A stretch of DNA of 37,749 nt from Candidatus Obscuribacterales bacterium (GCA_021732565.1 JAKFUT010000270.1:1-37749); one strand, 5' to 3'. Counted from the first letter of the stretch, positions 1 to 9,326 are shown. Made by a program: numbers and translations. The notes: generated by a model not told the origin, from the letters alone.

Positions 1-66
1 CGCGGAAAATTCTCCGCGCTGTGGATCGAAAAAGCGCCTGCCTAAATTGGTGACCTCTATGCTCAT
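1..66 (-). CDS. ABC transporter ATP-binding protein, N-terminus only (partial)
   Basis: This is the first 22 codons of a gene that runs off the left edge. It opens with ATG (complement of 64-66), preceded by GGAAG about 8 bases upstream, and begins MSIEVTNLGRRF, the usual first beta strand of an ABC ATPase (I-x-V-x-N-L-x-R-x-F). The Walker motifs lie outside the window, so the assignment rests on this short start and on context: it begins 12 bp after the stop of an ABC-2/NatB-type permease on the same strand. A NatA-like ATPase powering that permease is the natural reading. The substrate cannot be told. Confidence in an ABC ATPase is fair, because few families combine this N-terminus with this neighbour. 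Confidence 0.6.
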   Translation of the reverse strand, partial: MSIEVTNLGRRFFDPQRGEFSA

Positions 67-78
67 GAGTCGCTTCCT

Positions 79-1311
79 TCAGTTTGCCGGGCTGGACAAT
101 AACCGCTCAGACGTAAGCAAATTTCTGATAAACACAATGCAGAAAACACTTAAGAGAAAATTCTCCGCAATGGCTATTAGCAGATGAATCGGTGTCACGT
201 CTTTGTTCAGGACGTCGATGATCTGGTAAGCCAGGTTCGCTATAGGGAGCCAAGTGGTGAATTCCACATGATGCACCACAGGCAGTGCGCCAATAAGAGG
301 TAGCACAGATGCCCATAATAGCGGAATGGTAAGCAGGTTATAGGCCTGGGAATAATCTCTGGCGCAGGCTGCCGCCGCTGAAAAAACAGCCGCCACGGTA
401 AAGGAAAAACATATCAACAATGTCATAAGACCAAAAATATTGAGCGGCGGGAATGTCTCACTTAGAATAAATGCCACATTAAGAGTCGGCAAGATCTTTG
501 TCTGCGCCATAATTACAACGCCAACCAAAGCTAAATTAACTAAATTGGCGAACCCTGACGAGAGGGCGACCACAGCACCGGTCAATAGTTTGGAGGTTAT
601 TATGAGAGTTCGACTTACCGGCAACAGCAACGTGGTCGGCAAGGTGTTTTTCTCACGTTCTTCTGTAAAGAGGCACACTACCGGTGCCATCGCTCCATAG
701 GCTACACAGGAACATACAAGACATAGCATCGCGCAGATCACCATTTTGATCGAGCCAATAGGAGTCTGCGTGCCTGATTCATGTGCAGCTGATGCCACCA
801 GAGCATCGGGTTCCAGGTCTTTTGTGACAACGCTGAAAATCTTGAGAAAATCTTTGCTCCGTCCCGAAACGCTATCGCGGAAGCGGGCAGATTGCCACTC
901 TTTGAAGAAGCCGCGCAGTTTATTCTGCGCGTCTGCGGCTGAGGGTGATGTCCCCCTCATATATACATCTATCTGGTCCTGATCCTTCGTTCCGATTACC
1001 GCATCAACCTCACCAGACTGAAGTTCCTCCATCGGTTTGGCAGTGGAAACTTGAATGGCGAACTCCGAAGCACCAAGCCGTTGGCGGCATTCCTTGACTA
1101 ACTTCGATTCCGGCTGTTCAAAAGCAATGCGGACCTTCATTTTATCAACGGCGCCGGTGCGCCACAGTAAGAACTCTGAGGCAAAGAACAGCAAAAGCGG
1201 ATAAATGAGTGCCGGCAGCACGATGGAGTAGATAAACACATCAGGATCGCGATAGCAAGCCGTCAGCTCTTTAGACGTTGCAGCCAGCAGTTTATTAAGC
1301 CGATTTGTCAT
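79..1311 (-). CDS. ABC-2 family transporter permease (NatB-like)
   Basis: A 410-residue integral membrane protein that probably forms the membrane channel of an ABC exporter with the ATPase gene 12 bp downstream. One membrane segment lies at about residues 25-50. It is followed by a soluble, probably extracytoplasmic domain (about 55-185), and then by about five hydrophobic segments between residues 187 and 400. The long loop after the first segment and the EEREKNT motif after the second segment (near residue 220) are typical of ABC-2/NatB (sodium-efflux type) permeases. The start is ATG with only a weak ribosome site, 13 bp after the GGDEF-like gene, so the genes are probably co-transcribed. 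NatB proteins export Na+ in Bacillus, but many homologues have unknown substrates, so I do not assign one. Confidence 0.82.
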   Translation of the reverse strand: MTNRLNKLLAATSKELTACYRDPDVFIYSIVLPALIYPLLLFFASEFLLWRTGAVDKMKVRIAFEQPESKLVKECRQRLGASEFAIQVSTAKPMEELQSGEVDAVIGTKDQDQIDVYMRGTSPSAADAQNKLRGFFKEWQSARFRDSVSGRSKDFLKIFSVVTKDLEPDALVASAAHESGTQTPIGSIKMVICAMLCLVCSCVAYGAMAPVVCLFTEEREKNTLPTTLLLPVSRTLIITSKLLTGAVVALSSGFANLVNLALVGVVIMAQTKILPTLNVAFILSETFPPLNIFGLMTLLICFSFTVAAVFSAAAACARDYSQAYNLLTIPLLWASVLPLIGALPVVHHVEFTTWLPIANLAYQIIDVLNKDVTPIHLLIAIAENFLLSVFCIVFIRNLLTSERLLSSPAN

Positions 1312-1324
1312 GCAGGCTCGCAGT

Positions 1325-2026
1325 TCAAATAGTGCAAACTCGATCGCCGCCGCGCGATTTAGAAACGAACAACGCCTGCATCGAAATCGATATCAGTTCA
1401 TCACGATCGTAAGCGTGAACCGGGTAGGTAGCAATTCCCAGACTGGCTGTTATGGGAACATGACTCCAGTTGTGAGTAATGACCTGAGTAGAAATAGTTT
1501 CACGAATTTTTTCGCCAAACATTGTGGCAGACGCTGTGCTGGTAGCCGCCATGACCACTGCGAAATCAGTGTTGCTATATCGAGCTAAAACATCTCCGTG
1601 CCGGAGATTTTTCTGAATAGCATTGGCACAGATTCGCAAAATAGCGTTGGAAGTTACTTCTCCATATTGTTGAACAATGTCTTCGAAACCGTCTATTGCC
1701 ACCATGGCTAGTGATGCCAGCCGATTATAACGCCAGGCATGCTTGAGGGTTGAGTCGAGCTCTCTTAGAAAGCTCCTGCCATTGTAGACGCTTGTCAACG
1801 GATCGATCAGCGCGAGCCTTTCCATGTTTTCATCGGTGTTTTCAGCAAACCCGCCAAGCTCATCAATCTGATTCATCTCGAACTCGCGAACCTGTTCAAG
1901 CACAGCCGGATCCGCCAGCACTCGGCTCATTTCCGGACGCTGATGCATCAGGTATTCGATTACACGGCGATAAGTAGAGTCTTCACCGTATAGCCAAATC
2001 TGACTGAGATGGCCGATTTTTCCCAC
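1325..2026 (-). CDS. GGDEF-domain protein with degenerate active site
   Basis: A 233-residue soluble protein with a GGDEF (diguanylate cyclase) fold at about residues 70-233. The family start motif is clear (D75-P-L-T, then Y81-N), the metal-binding aspartate is present (I111-D112-G-F), and the C-terminal SKSRGGDRVC segment matches the family end. The signature loop, however, reads SNTDF at 151-155 instead of GG(D/E)EF, so cyclase activity is doubtful. The inhibitory-site motif RxxD (R142-H-G-D145), placed five residues before the signature, is kept, which suggests a c-di-GMP-binding effector. The first 70 residues match no domain I know. The start is GTG, chosen because AAGGAG lies six bases upstream. 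The gene follows the kinase gene and precedes the ABC permease gene on the same strand. Confidence 0.8.
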   Translation of the reverse strand: MGKIGHLSQIWLYGEDSTYRRVIEYLMHQRPEMSRVLADPAVLEQVREFEMNQIDELGGFAENTDENMERLALIDPLTSVYNGRSFLRELDSTLKHAWRYNRLASLAMVAIDGFEDIVQQYGEVTSNAILRICANAIQKNLRHGDVLARYSNTDFAVVMAATSTASATMFGEKIRETISTQVITHNWSHVPITASLGIATYPVHAYDRDELISISMQALFVSKSRGGDRVCTI

Positions 2027-2186
2027 GCTGTTCTCCTTCTATGTAAAGTCCGGCTGGAATGGATACATCTTCTAACCGGCGCGGGCGGGTCGCCATGTAA
2101 TCCTAACAGATTTTTGTACCGGCTTTGTTGGCTCTGCGCGATTTCGGGTCTCCAAGCGGCAACATCCAAGCGAAACCCTCCCGAGT

Positions 2187-2201
2187 TGCTCTTTAAGAGC
2201 A
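2187..2201. promoter_or_regulatory. 15-bp palindrome between the kinase and GGDEF-like genes
   Basis: TGCTCTT-T-AAGAGCA is a perfect inverted repeat with one central base. It sits 27 bp past the kinase stop and about 160 bp before the GGDEF-like start on the minus strand. The arms almost touch, so as RNA it would make only a 5-bp stem. A dimeric repressor operator or a weak transcription stop are both possible. Nothing else in the 200-bp gap looks coding. Confidence 0.3.
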
Positions 2202-2228
2202 CTTTTCACAATACGGATAATTTCGGTA

Positions 2229-5200
2229 TCAATGCGCCAGCGGTGGAACTCTTCTTTTGAGTTCGGCCAGACGAGCATGTCCGCCGGAATGTTCGCATGC
2301 GTATATGCAATCAAGAAACAGTGAACGCTGATAACACAATGGCATCTCTCTCAACATTACGTCGGAATCGAGCACAGGTAACCAGATATCCACCGCCCGA
2401 TCATAGCGCTGAGCACAGAAATATTGAGTGCCCGCCGCTGTCTTGTAGAGACCGACCGCGGCAGGCGCCTCATACATGGTCAATCCTGATTCGAATAATT
2501 CATCAGCAAGAAGATTGTCCTTGTTGCAGAGTGCCAAAAATATCCGTGAAGTGACGAGATCATATGCAGGAAGCAACAGGTTCGGGTGCCCTTGAACAAG
2601 GTCCACTGACCATTTAAGCCATTGTTCATAGTCGCGTTTGAGGTTTTTCTGAATCACCGCCCGATCTAGAAACGCTTCCAACTCACGGAGTTCTCCCGGG
2701 TGTTTGTCGGCCAACCACCCATCGACCCTCTTACTGCGAGCAATGATTTCTTGTCTGGTTTCGGCTTTCATAGAACCTTCTTGCTTCCACCGATAGGAAT
2801 CTGCCATGGCGTGCAAACTCTGCGTATGCAGCACTGCCCCCAGCTGTAAGGGAGGAGCAGTGGTATCATACATTTTGCTGGCAAGCGCGCCGGCCTGTTC
2901 GAATTGACCAGTCTGTAGTAGAACCTCAAGCAAGAGATTACCTGTGGTCAAATCTTGTTCTAACAACTTGTCACCGGTAAGGATTGAACCTGAGAATAGT
3001 CCCACCGCACGGTTGACTATTTTGGTGGCAGACGCTTTGTCATGTGCAGACAGAATTTCCCGGGCCGCCGCAGCCATTGCTGAAAGCGTTAGATGATCAG
3101 TGCGTGTATTTTTGAATATTTTGAGAAGATCGTCGGTACTCTGCGCGAGGTCGACCTCTGTTCGCCGGGACTGTGCAATCCTGGCCAGATGGCCAAGTGC
3201 CTCCCATTTTTGAACATCTGCATCTGGCAGATTGCCGACGTCTTTCATCAGTGCAAGAAGGCAGTCCCTGGCCTCCGTGAAACGGTCAAGCCGCTTGAGA
3301 GCTTCGGCCTTTCCAACGTAAGAATTGATGAGTACAGGGACCTCATGACTCTTCAGAGACTGATCAAATTTAATCAGTGCTTCATCGAAAGCCTCCATTT
3401 GCAAATATTGAAATGCGACGCTTTGATCCCACGAGGGATCCTTGAAGGCTCGATTTTTATCGTGATCGTGATCGGCCGTAGCCAACAATACCATTGCTGC
3501 GTTTCTTCGTTTCAGTTTGAATAACGCGCGTGCACGCAACAGTTTTGACCTGCTCAGTTCAACAATGAGTCCTTCACTTTCAAGTAGTGATTCACTTTGA
3601 GCCGCGTATTCTTCAGCTCTTTCGTACTGAGCCTGCCCGGTTGCAAGCTCGGAGAGTTCACAATATAGAGTGGAGAGCCTGGCCTTGGATAGTTTTTGTT
3701 TCCAGCGTTCGACGCATTCTTTGAGCAGTTGTTCGGCCTTTGGCCACCCCTCTGTCTGGCGAGTGCATTCTGAAAGCCTGAGACAATGCTGAATAACCCC
3801 CGCAGGAGAGGGCGTGGAGGAACTCTCTTCCACCTCTAACTGGTGCTTGTAAATAGCCGACGCCCGACGAAATTCCTCGTTGGCTTCCAAAGTCATACCG
3901 TTTGCAGCCCTCAAGTCCTCAGCCAAAAAGAAATACGCATCTGGATCGGGCTTGGCCGGATTGTCCTTTTCCTTAATCCATCGCCTGTAGATCTCGATTC
4001 TTTGGGCAGGGTAAGGCAGGCGATGCACCATAGTATCCCGCGGCTCCAGAGTCAGTCCCATGATTTGCCGGTGCCCCGTCTTCATCGCATCAGCAGCTTG
4101 CTTGGCAGTGTCTGAATGCGTAACCATGCCGACCGCGGCCAACAGACAAAGCACAATGACGGTAGCGATATACCCGTTAAATTTCTCCAGTCGAGAAGGT
4201 TCCACGCCTTTGGTGGTGGTAATACGGGTGGTATTCCAATTGGTATCAGCAAGTTCTTCCGCTAGAGCCAGAGCCGAAGCGTACCGAGCGGACGGCTTCT
4301 TTTCCAAACACTTCAGAACGACCTCTTGCAAAGATTTTGGCACAGGAATGGTGGATGGTAATACCTTTACGGCGTCATGTATATGCGCGGTTAGAACCAG
4401 ATACGGTTGATCAGCAATAAACGGCGGGTGTCCACACAACATTTCGTACAAAAGGCATCCAAGCGAATATATGTCGGATCGGTAATCCGCGCGCTTGCCC
4501 ATACACTGTTCAGGGCTCATGTAATTTGGAGTGCCCAATATTGACGAAGTGCGGGTAATTCGTCCTGCCGTTTCTTCCAGATCATCAGCCAATCGTGCAA
4601 TACCAAAATCAATAACCTTCACGATTTCGTCTTCTTTGTCATCGAGCGCTATGATGATATTGGAAGGTTTCAAATCTCGATGCACGATTCCGGCCTCATG
4701 GGCGGCCTGCAGTCCTCTACAAACTTGAATCGCGATCAACACGGCTCGGGCTGGTTCCATGGTATCTTCGGCAAGAACTTGAGAAAGAGGTCGACCGTTG
4801 ATAAATTCCAACGCCATGAAGTGAACACTGTCTTTCGTTGAACCATACGCTTGAAGTCGAACGACATTCGGATGATTAACTGCGCTAAGCAACCGGGCCT
4901 CACGCATAAAGCGAGCTGTGCCACCACCAGCGGTCATATCATGATGCATTATTTTGAGTGCAACTGTTATGCTCATTTGAATATGAGTTGCTTTATAAAC
5001 GGTGGCCATTCCGCCCGAACCCAACTTGGCCATCACTCTAAACCGCCGATCCCAGACCACCCCCGGTTTTAGTTCTGGAGCAATATCAGGGGATTTCTTA
5101 GAGTTTGAACCCGTCTCCTCTAACTCGTTCGACTCAGCTGAATCGTTTTCAACAAAGTAATCATCAGCAGCACTAACGCCAAACTGAACAAACTCAGTAG

Positions 5201-6689
5201 CAGGTCCCCGCACCAGAAACACTTCTCCCTTCTTGCGAAGTTCCTGCATACTCCTGGTCATCACCTTATTCGGTTCCACCGCTGCCGCGGCTTTGCAAAT
5301 CTCGTCCGTTTCCTCCCCAATTTTGGTTCCGGGAGTACGCCCTGCCTCTTCACTCTTCACCTGATCCACCGCGGTCTGGGGGTCGAAGTTGATAAGTGGT
5401 CTATGCAATAACCCACTGGATTCTCTGGTCGCCTTTGACAGGGTCTCCAAAACGTTCTCTTCTAAGACCATCTTCAAGGCACTCTCACCGACGGCGCTCT
5501 CAGAAGCATCCTTGGTTTGCGCAACCTTCGCATCAGGCTTGGCCGGATTCGACTCATCGGTAGCTAGCGACTCATCCCCTAACCCCTCAGCGGGTCCTCT
5601 GGCCACCTCAGACTCCCTATCCAAGGCACTCTCGTCCACGCCACGCTCAGAAACATCCTTGGTTTGCGCAATCTCCGCATTAGGCTTGGCCGGATTCGAG
5701 TCCTCTGTAACTAGCGACTCATCCCCCAACCCGTCGCTGGATCCTTCAGCCGCCTTGGACTCCCTCTCCAACGCACTGTCGTCCACGCCACGCTCAGAAA
5801 CATCCTTGGTTTGCGCAATCTCCGCATTAGGCTTCGCCGGATTTGAGTCCTCTGTAACTAGCGACTCATCCCCTAACCCGTCGCTGGATCCTTCAGCCGC
5901 CTTGGACTCCCTCTCCAAGACACTCTCGTCCATCCCCCTCTCAGAAGCATCCTCGGTTTCCGCAACTTCGTGATTCTCGGACGGATTCGACTCATCTGTA
6001 ACTGATGACTCATCCTTTAACCCGTCACTGGATCCTCTAACACCCTCCGGCTTCTTCTCCAAAGCACTCTCGCCGACTTCGTTCTCAGAACCTTCGTTAC
6101 TTCCTGCGGTCAGTTCTGTGAGGACAGCACTCTCAATTTTGCGATTTCCATCAGCCGATACTTCGCTGTTTGGACAGCTCGCATGGCTATCGACGGATAG
6201 GGAGGCCTTCTTCATTTCGTCCATTATCTGAACTAATTTGGATAAATCTCCATCTCTTTCCGACTGTCGGGGTTCACCAACTTCTTTCCTGGATGTGTTG
6301 GCGGCATTCACTATGTGCTCCGCTAAATACCCGCGCACGGCTATCGACGCGGAATTGTCCCTTTCAGCAGAATCTGATTCAACCACATGCTGGTTTACAG
6401 ATACTCGATCTTCCGACAATAAATCGTTACCTGAAGGCTCCTTCGACTCTTCATCGGCGACAGCTGGATTGCTCGATATGGCGTCGTACACTCCATCTTC
6501 CGACACATCGTTTGACACCTGTCTGATTGGTTCTGAAACATCTAACAACAATCCGTTTGACGGATCCTGCCAGAGTCGTGCATCCGCATCATAACCCTCA
6601 ACAGGGCCGGCGGCTTTCTCGTCTGGCAACACCGAGGGAGCAGAGCTTTCTCCCGGATGTGTTACTTCTTCTTCTCCGCCTGAACCCAA
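2229..6689 (-). CDS. Membrane Ser/Thr protein kinase with repetitive acidic N-terminus and TPR-like C-terminus
   Basis: A 1486-residue eukaryotic-type (PknB-like) kinase. Residues 1 to about 540 are acidic, Ser/Glu-rich and probably disordered, with four 49-residue tandem repeats. The kinase domain (about 545-815) has the glycine loop GSGGMATVY, the VALK lysine, the catalytic HRDLKPSN (about 668), the DFG-type DFGIA and the SPE motif in the activation segment (YMSPEQ), so it should be active. One membrane segment follows (about 832-855). The remaining 600 residues are helical, with TPR-like pairs, and would lie outside the membrane as a likely sensor or binding region. The start is TTG, supported by GGAG eight bases upstream and no better in-frame alternative. 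It is the first gene of a minus-strand run with the GGDEF-like and ABC genes. The substrate is unknown. Confidence 0.9.
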   Translation of the reverse strand: MGSGGEEEVTHPGESSAPSVLPDEKAAGPVEGYDADARLWQDPSNGLLLDVSEPIRQVSNDVSEDGVYDAISSNPAVADEESKEPSGNDLLSEDRVSVNQHVVESDSAERDNSASIAVRGYLAEHIVNAANTSRKEVGEPRQSERDGDLSKLVQIMDEMKKASLSVDSHASCPNSEVSADGNRKIESAVLTELTAGSNEGSENEVGESALEKKPEGVRGSSDGLKDESSVTDESNPSENHEVAETEDASERGMDESVLERESKAAEGSSDGLGDESLVTEDSNPAKPNAEIAQTKDVSERGVDDSALERESKAAEGSSDGLGDESLVTEDSNPAKPNAEIAQTKDVSERGVDESALDRESEVARGPAEGLGDESLATDESNPAKPDAKVAQTKDASESAVGESALKMVLEENVLETLSKATRESSGLLHRPLINFDPQTAVDQVKSEEAGRTPGTKIGEETDEICKAAAAVEPNKVMTRSMQELRKKGEVFLVRGPATEFVQFGVSAADDYFVENDSAESNELEETGSNSKKSPDIAPELKPGVVWDRRFRVMAKLGSGGMATVYKATHIQMSITVALKIMHHDMTAGGGTARFMREARLLSAVNHPNVVRLQAYGSTKDSVHFMALEFINGRPLSQVLAEDTMEPARAVLIAIQVCRGLQAAHEAGIVHRDLKPSNIIIALDDKEDEIVKVIDFGIARLADDLEETAGRITRTSSILGTPNYMSPEQCMGKRADYRSDIYSLGCLLYEMLCGHPPFIADQPYLVLTAHIHDAVKVLPSTIPVPKSLQEVVLKCLEKKPSARYASALALAEELADTNWNTTRITTTKGVEPSRLEKFNGYIATVIVLCLLAAVGMVTHSDTAKQAADAMKTGHRQIMGLTLEPRDTMVHRLPYPAQRIEIYRRWIKEKDNPAKPDPDAYFFLAEDLRAANGMTLEANEEFRRASAIYKHQLEVEESSSTPSPAGVIQHCLRLSECTRQTEGWPKAEQLLKECVERWKQKLSKARLSTLYCELSELATGQAQYERAEEYAAQSESLLESEGLIVELSRSKLLRARALFKLKRRNAAMVLLATADHDHDKNRAFKDPSWDQSVAFQYLQMEAFDEALIKFDQSLKSHEVPVLINSYVGKAEALKRLDRFTEARDCLLALMKDVGNLPDADVQKWEALGHLARIAQSRRTEVDLAQSTDDLLKIFKNTRTDHLTLSAMAAAAREILSAHDKASATKIVNRAVGLFSGSILTGDKLLEQDLTTGNLLLEVLLQTGQFEQAGALASKMYDTTAPPLQLGAVLHTQSLHAMADSYRWKQEGSMKAETRQEIIARSKRVDGWLADKHPGELRELEAFLDRAVIQKNLKRDYEQWLKWSVDLVQGHPNLLLPAYDLVTSRIFLALCNKDNLLADELFESGLTMYEAPAAVGLYKTAAGTQYFCAQRYDRAVDIWLPVLDSDVMLREMPLCYQRSLFLDCIYACEHSGGHARLAELKRRVPPLAH
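5467..6051 (-). repeat. Four tandem 147-bp in-frame repeats inside the kinase gene
   Basis: Unit boundaries fall at 5614, 5761 and 5908, exactly 147 bp (49 codons) apart; the outermost unit is 144 bp and more diverged. Each unit encodes an acidic stretch built around DESALERES, GLGDES, SNPAKP and AQTKD. The two central units are nearly identical in DNA, which points to recent duplication or conversion. The repeat lies in the presumed cytoplasmic tail ahead of the kinase domain and keeps the reading frame. Confidence 0.9.
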
Positions 6690-7186
6690 CTACGTTGCTC
6701 CGCAATACTTTTGACTTTCAGTGGTTCGCCGTTGAAAGCACTGCCTTAATTCTTCCACGTTTCACCATTTTGACTAACATTTCCAACAATCATTTCGTCA
6801 TTTGTGCGGGTTAAACCATAGATTCCATCTTCGGCTCAAAGCAACGTTTACTGTTTCAGCTGACATCGAATCAAGGCCCGTTGCTGCAGAAAGGAGTTCG
6901 TGAGGATTTGGCGCACCAAACATCCAATTGTTCCAATTCGGATTACCTCGTCAATAAACTTCCGATTTGGAATGTTTCCTTTTGGAATTTTTCACGCTCA
7001 AGAACATTCCGGGTTGGATTATTCTGCCTTTTCCTATTTCTTGCTGCTCCCTTAATTCCAAGGTGGAATACCGGCATAAGAAGCTCTCAATAAGAAATAC
7101 ATCGTTCAACTAAGTCAATATCGTGTAGAACAGTTGTTCAAGCGGCTTAGAATTATGTTGATCGGAAAGATGGCGGGTGAATCATA
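6690..7186. other. Intergenic region between divergent kinase and DJ-1 genes
   Basis: No convincing gene. It should carry the promoters of both divergent genes, but I see no clear -35/-10 pair. An 8-bp inverted repeat, GGAATGTT (6969-6976) and AACATTCC (7003-7010), lies about 180 bp before the DJ-1 start and could be an operator. A TTG-started open stretch at 6881-7093 ends in a hydrophobic segment but has no ribosome site or familiar motif. Confidence 0.4.
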
Positions 7187-7774
7187 TTGGCAAGCAAGCG
7201 GATTTTGATGATAGTCGGGGATTTTGTTGAAGACTATGAAGCGATGGTCCCATTTCAAATGCTCACTTTGGTGGGACATCGAGTCGACACGGTCTGCCCC
7301 GAAAGAGATGCTGGAACTCGAGTAAAAACAGCAATTCATGATTTTGAGGGAGATCAAACGTACACAGAAAAACCCGGACACTTGTTTGCCATTAACTTTT
7401 CATTCGCCAAAGTCAAGCCGGAAGACTATGACGCTCTCATTCTTCCTGGAGGGAGAGCACCGGAATACCTTCGATTAAACGAACATGTGCTGCAATTAGT
7501 GCGACATTTTTTTACGGAGAACAAGCCAGTAGCAGCAATCTGTCACGGTCCACAAATTCTTAGTGCGGCCGGAGTATTGAACGGCTTATCATGCACAGCG
7601 TATCCAGCAGTGCAACCGGAAATCCAACTCGCCGGCGCAACCTGGATTCCCCCTGATGACGCGTCTACTAACGCACACGTAGATAGAAACCTCGTCACTG
7701 CGCCGGCGTGGCCTGCTCACCCGGAATGGATGCGCAAATTTCTTCAGTTGCTGGGCTCAGAGTTGCGTCCCTGA
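7187..7774 (+). CDS. DJ-1/PfpI family protein (class I glutamine amidotransferase-like)
   Basis: A 195-residue cytosolic protein, the usual length of the DJ-1/PfpI/YhbO group, whose members act as stress-related proteases, deglycases or glyoxalases. Visible marks are the first strand ILMIVGDFVEDYE with the conserved glutamate (E18), LILPGG before the nucleophile region, and the nucleophile elbow AAICHG with Cys119 followed by His120. The start is TTG at 7187, because an in-frame stop lies only 9 bp upstream and GGCGGGTGA sits at a suitable distance. It is the first of three plus-strand genes (28 bp to the next) and may be co-transcribed with them. The exact reaction cannot be told from sequence. 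Confidence 0.88.
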   Translation: MASKRILMIVGDFVEDYEAMVPFQMLTLVGHRVDTVCPERDAGTRVKTAIHDFEGDQTYTEKPGHLFAINFSFAKVKPEDYDALILPGGRAPEYLRLNEHVLQLVRHFFTENKPVAAICHGPQILSAAGVLNGLSCTAYPAVQPEIQLAGATWIPPDDASTNAHVDRNLVTAPAWPAHPEWMRKFLQLLGSELRP

Positions 7775-7802
7775 GGTTGCTCCTGCAGACAGACTCAAAT
7801 TC

Positions 7803-9326
7803 ATGAGTAAAGCAATGGTCAAGCATCGCTCACAAGATAACCGACATCGAATCACCGTAGAAATCTTTCTGCGAATGATGGGATTGGTCTATTTCTTTGC
7901 CTTCGCTTCTTACGGGGTCCAGGTAACCGGTCTGGTTGGGAACAACGGAATAGCACCGATGTCGCATCTGATAAATACCATTGCAACGCGATACCCACTG
8001 TCCGGAATGTCGATGATTCCCAGTGTATTCTGGTTAAGCACCAGCGATAACTTTTTGCAAATAGTATCTGTGGCGGGGGCGGTAACAGGATTAGTTGTTG
8101 CATGTGGTTATGAATGCTCGCTGCTACTTGCCGTTCTCTGGATTCTATACCTCTCTGTACTAACCACGGGAAGTGTCTTTATGGGATTTCAGTGGGATGC
8201 TCTTCTTCTGGAGAGCGGTTTTCTAGCAATTTTCACAGCATCATTTCTTCCGCTATCGGCGGCCGCCAGAATTTCGTTTGTACCATCCATTTCGATGCTC
8301 TGGCTCAATCGGTTTCTTGCGTTTAGACTGATGTTCATGTCTGGCTGTGTCAAGATTCTGAGCGGCGATCACACCTGGCGCGACTTAACTGCCATGGCCT
8401 ACCACTATGAAACGCAACCACTGCCAAACCCTCTGGCCTGGTATCTTCACCAACTGCCGATGTGGTGGCACAAAATTGAAACCGGCGCAGTACTGTTCAT
8501 CGAGCTCATCGTTCCACTTTTAATTTTTGCTCCTCGCCCACTGCGGCTAAGCGCCAGCATCGTTCTCATTCTCCTGCAAGTGCTAATTATGGCCAGTGGG
8601 AATTATGCATTCTTCAATTGGTTGACCATCGCTATATGTATAACACTCTTGGATGATCGTTTTTTGCAATCGCTGCTTCCTCGTTCGTTTCGGCATGCAA
8701 GAGCAATCACGTCGTCTCGCGCCAGTGCACCACGAAAGAGGATATTAATTCGCAACGGCATTCGAAGTATCATTCTAACGATTCCGGCGTTCGCGCTGCT
8801 GGGTTCCCTAGCGTTGGTCGAATTTCTTGCCTTGCGACCTGTACTGCCTGAATCGTGCATCGAGATTATTCGACTGGAAGCGCCGCTCCATCTTGTTAAC
8901 AGCTACGGACTGTTTGCAGTAATGACGACTTCTCGTCCTGAAATTATAGTGGAGGGCAGTGACGACGGAAAGATCTGGAAGGAATATCGATTCAAGTATA
9001 AACCGGGAGATCTCGTTAAGGCACCGCCCATAGTGGCACCACATCAACCCAGGCTCGATTGGCAAATGTGGTTTGCTGCTCTCGGTTCAGTTTCTGAGAA
9101 TGACTGGTTGCTCGCCTTTGCAGTACGATTACTCCAGGGATCAAAGAGTGTACTTGGACTTCTAGAAACAAATCCTTTTCCCGACAAGCCTCCACTTTAT
9201 ATTCGAGCCACCACTTTTGACTACCATTTCACCACCATTCCCGAGAGGAACAGCAGCGGTAATTGGTGGAAGAGAACTAACCCTCGGGAATATTTGCCTC
9301 CCACAAGTTTAGATGATGTAATTTGA
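7803..9326 (+). CDS. Lipase maturation factor (LMF)-like membrane protein
   Basis: A 507-residue polytopic membrane protein with about eight or more hydrophobic segments between residues 20 and 350 and a soluble C-terminal part. The family marks are strong: FQWDALLLESGFLA in the membrane part, RLMFMSGCVKILSGD followed by TWRDLTAM and YHYETQPLPNPLAWY, and a C-terminal domain with VNSYGLFAVMT and YRFKYKPG. The animal member LMF1 is an ER protein needed to fold dimeric lipases; the role of bacterial homologues is not established. It starts at ATG 7803 with a weak ribosome site; ATG 7815 is an alternative. It lies between a DJ-1 family gene and a gene for an exported HEAT protein, so a role in the quality of exported proteins is a guess that fits. 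Confidence 0.88.
   Translation: MSKAMVKHRSQDNRHRITVEIFLRMMGLVYFFAFASYGVQVTGLVGNNGIAPMSHLINTIATRYPLSGMSMIPSVFWLSTSDNFLQIVSVAGAVTGLVVACGYECSLLLAVLWILYLSVLTTGSVFMGFQWDALLLESGFLAIFTASFLPLSAAARISFVPSISMLWLNRFLAFRLMFMSGCVKILSGDHTWRDLTAMAYHYETQPLPNPLAWYLHQLPMWWHKIETGAVLFIELIVPLLIFAPRPLRLSASIVLILLQVLIMASGNYAFFNWLTIAICITLLDDRFLQSLLPRSFRHARAITSSRASAPRKRILIRNGIRSIILTIPAFALLGSLALVEFLALRPVLPESCIEIIRLEAPLHLVNSYGLFAVMTTSRPEIIVEGSDDGKIWKEYRFKYKPGDLVKAPPIVAPHQPRLDWQMWFAALGSVSENDWLLAFAVRLLQGSKSVLGLLETNPFPDKPPLYIRATTFDYHFTTIPERNSSGNWWKRTNPREYLPPTSLDDVI

Noticed and set aside
5389-5973. 194-residue plus-strand open frame opposite the kinase gene
   Set aside because: It is the mirror of the 147-bp tandem repeats inside the kinase gene. 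Its long open length comes from the repeat, and it has no ribosome site.
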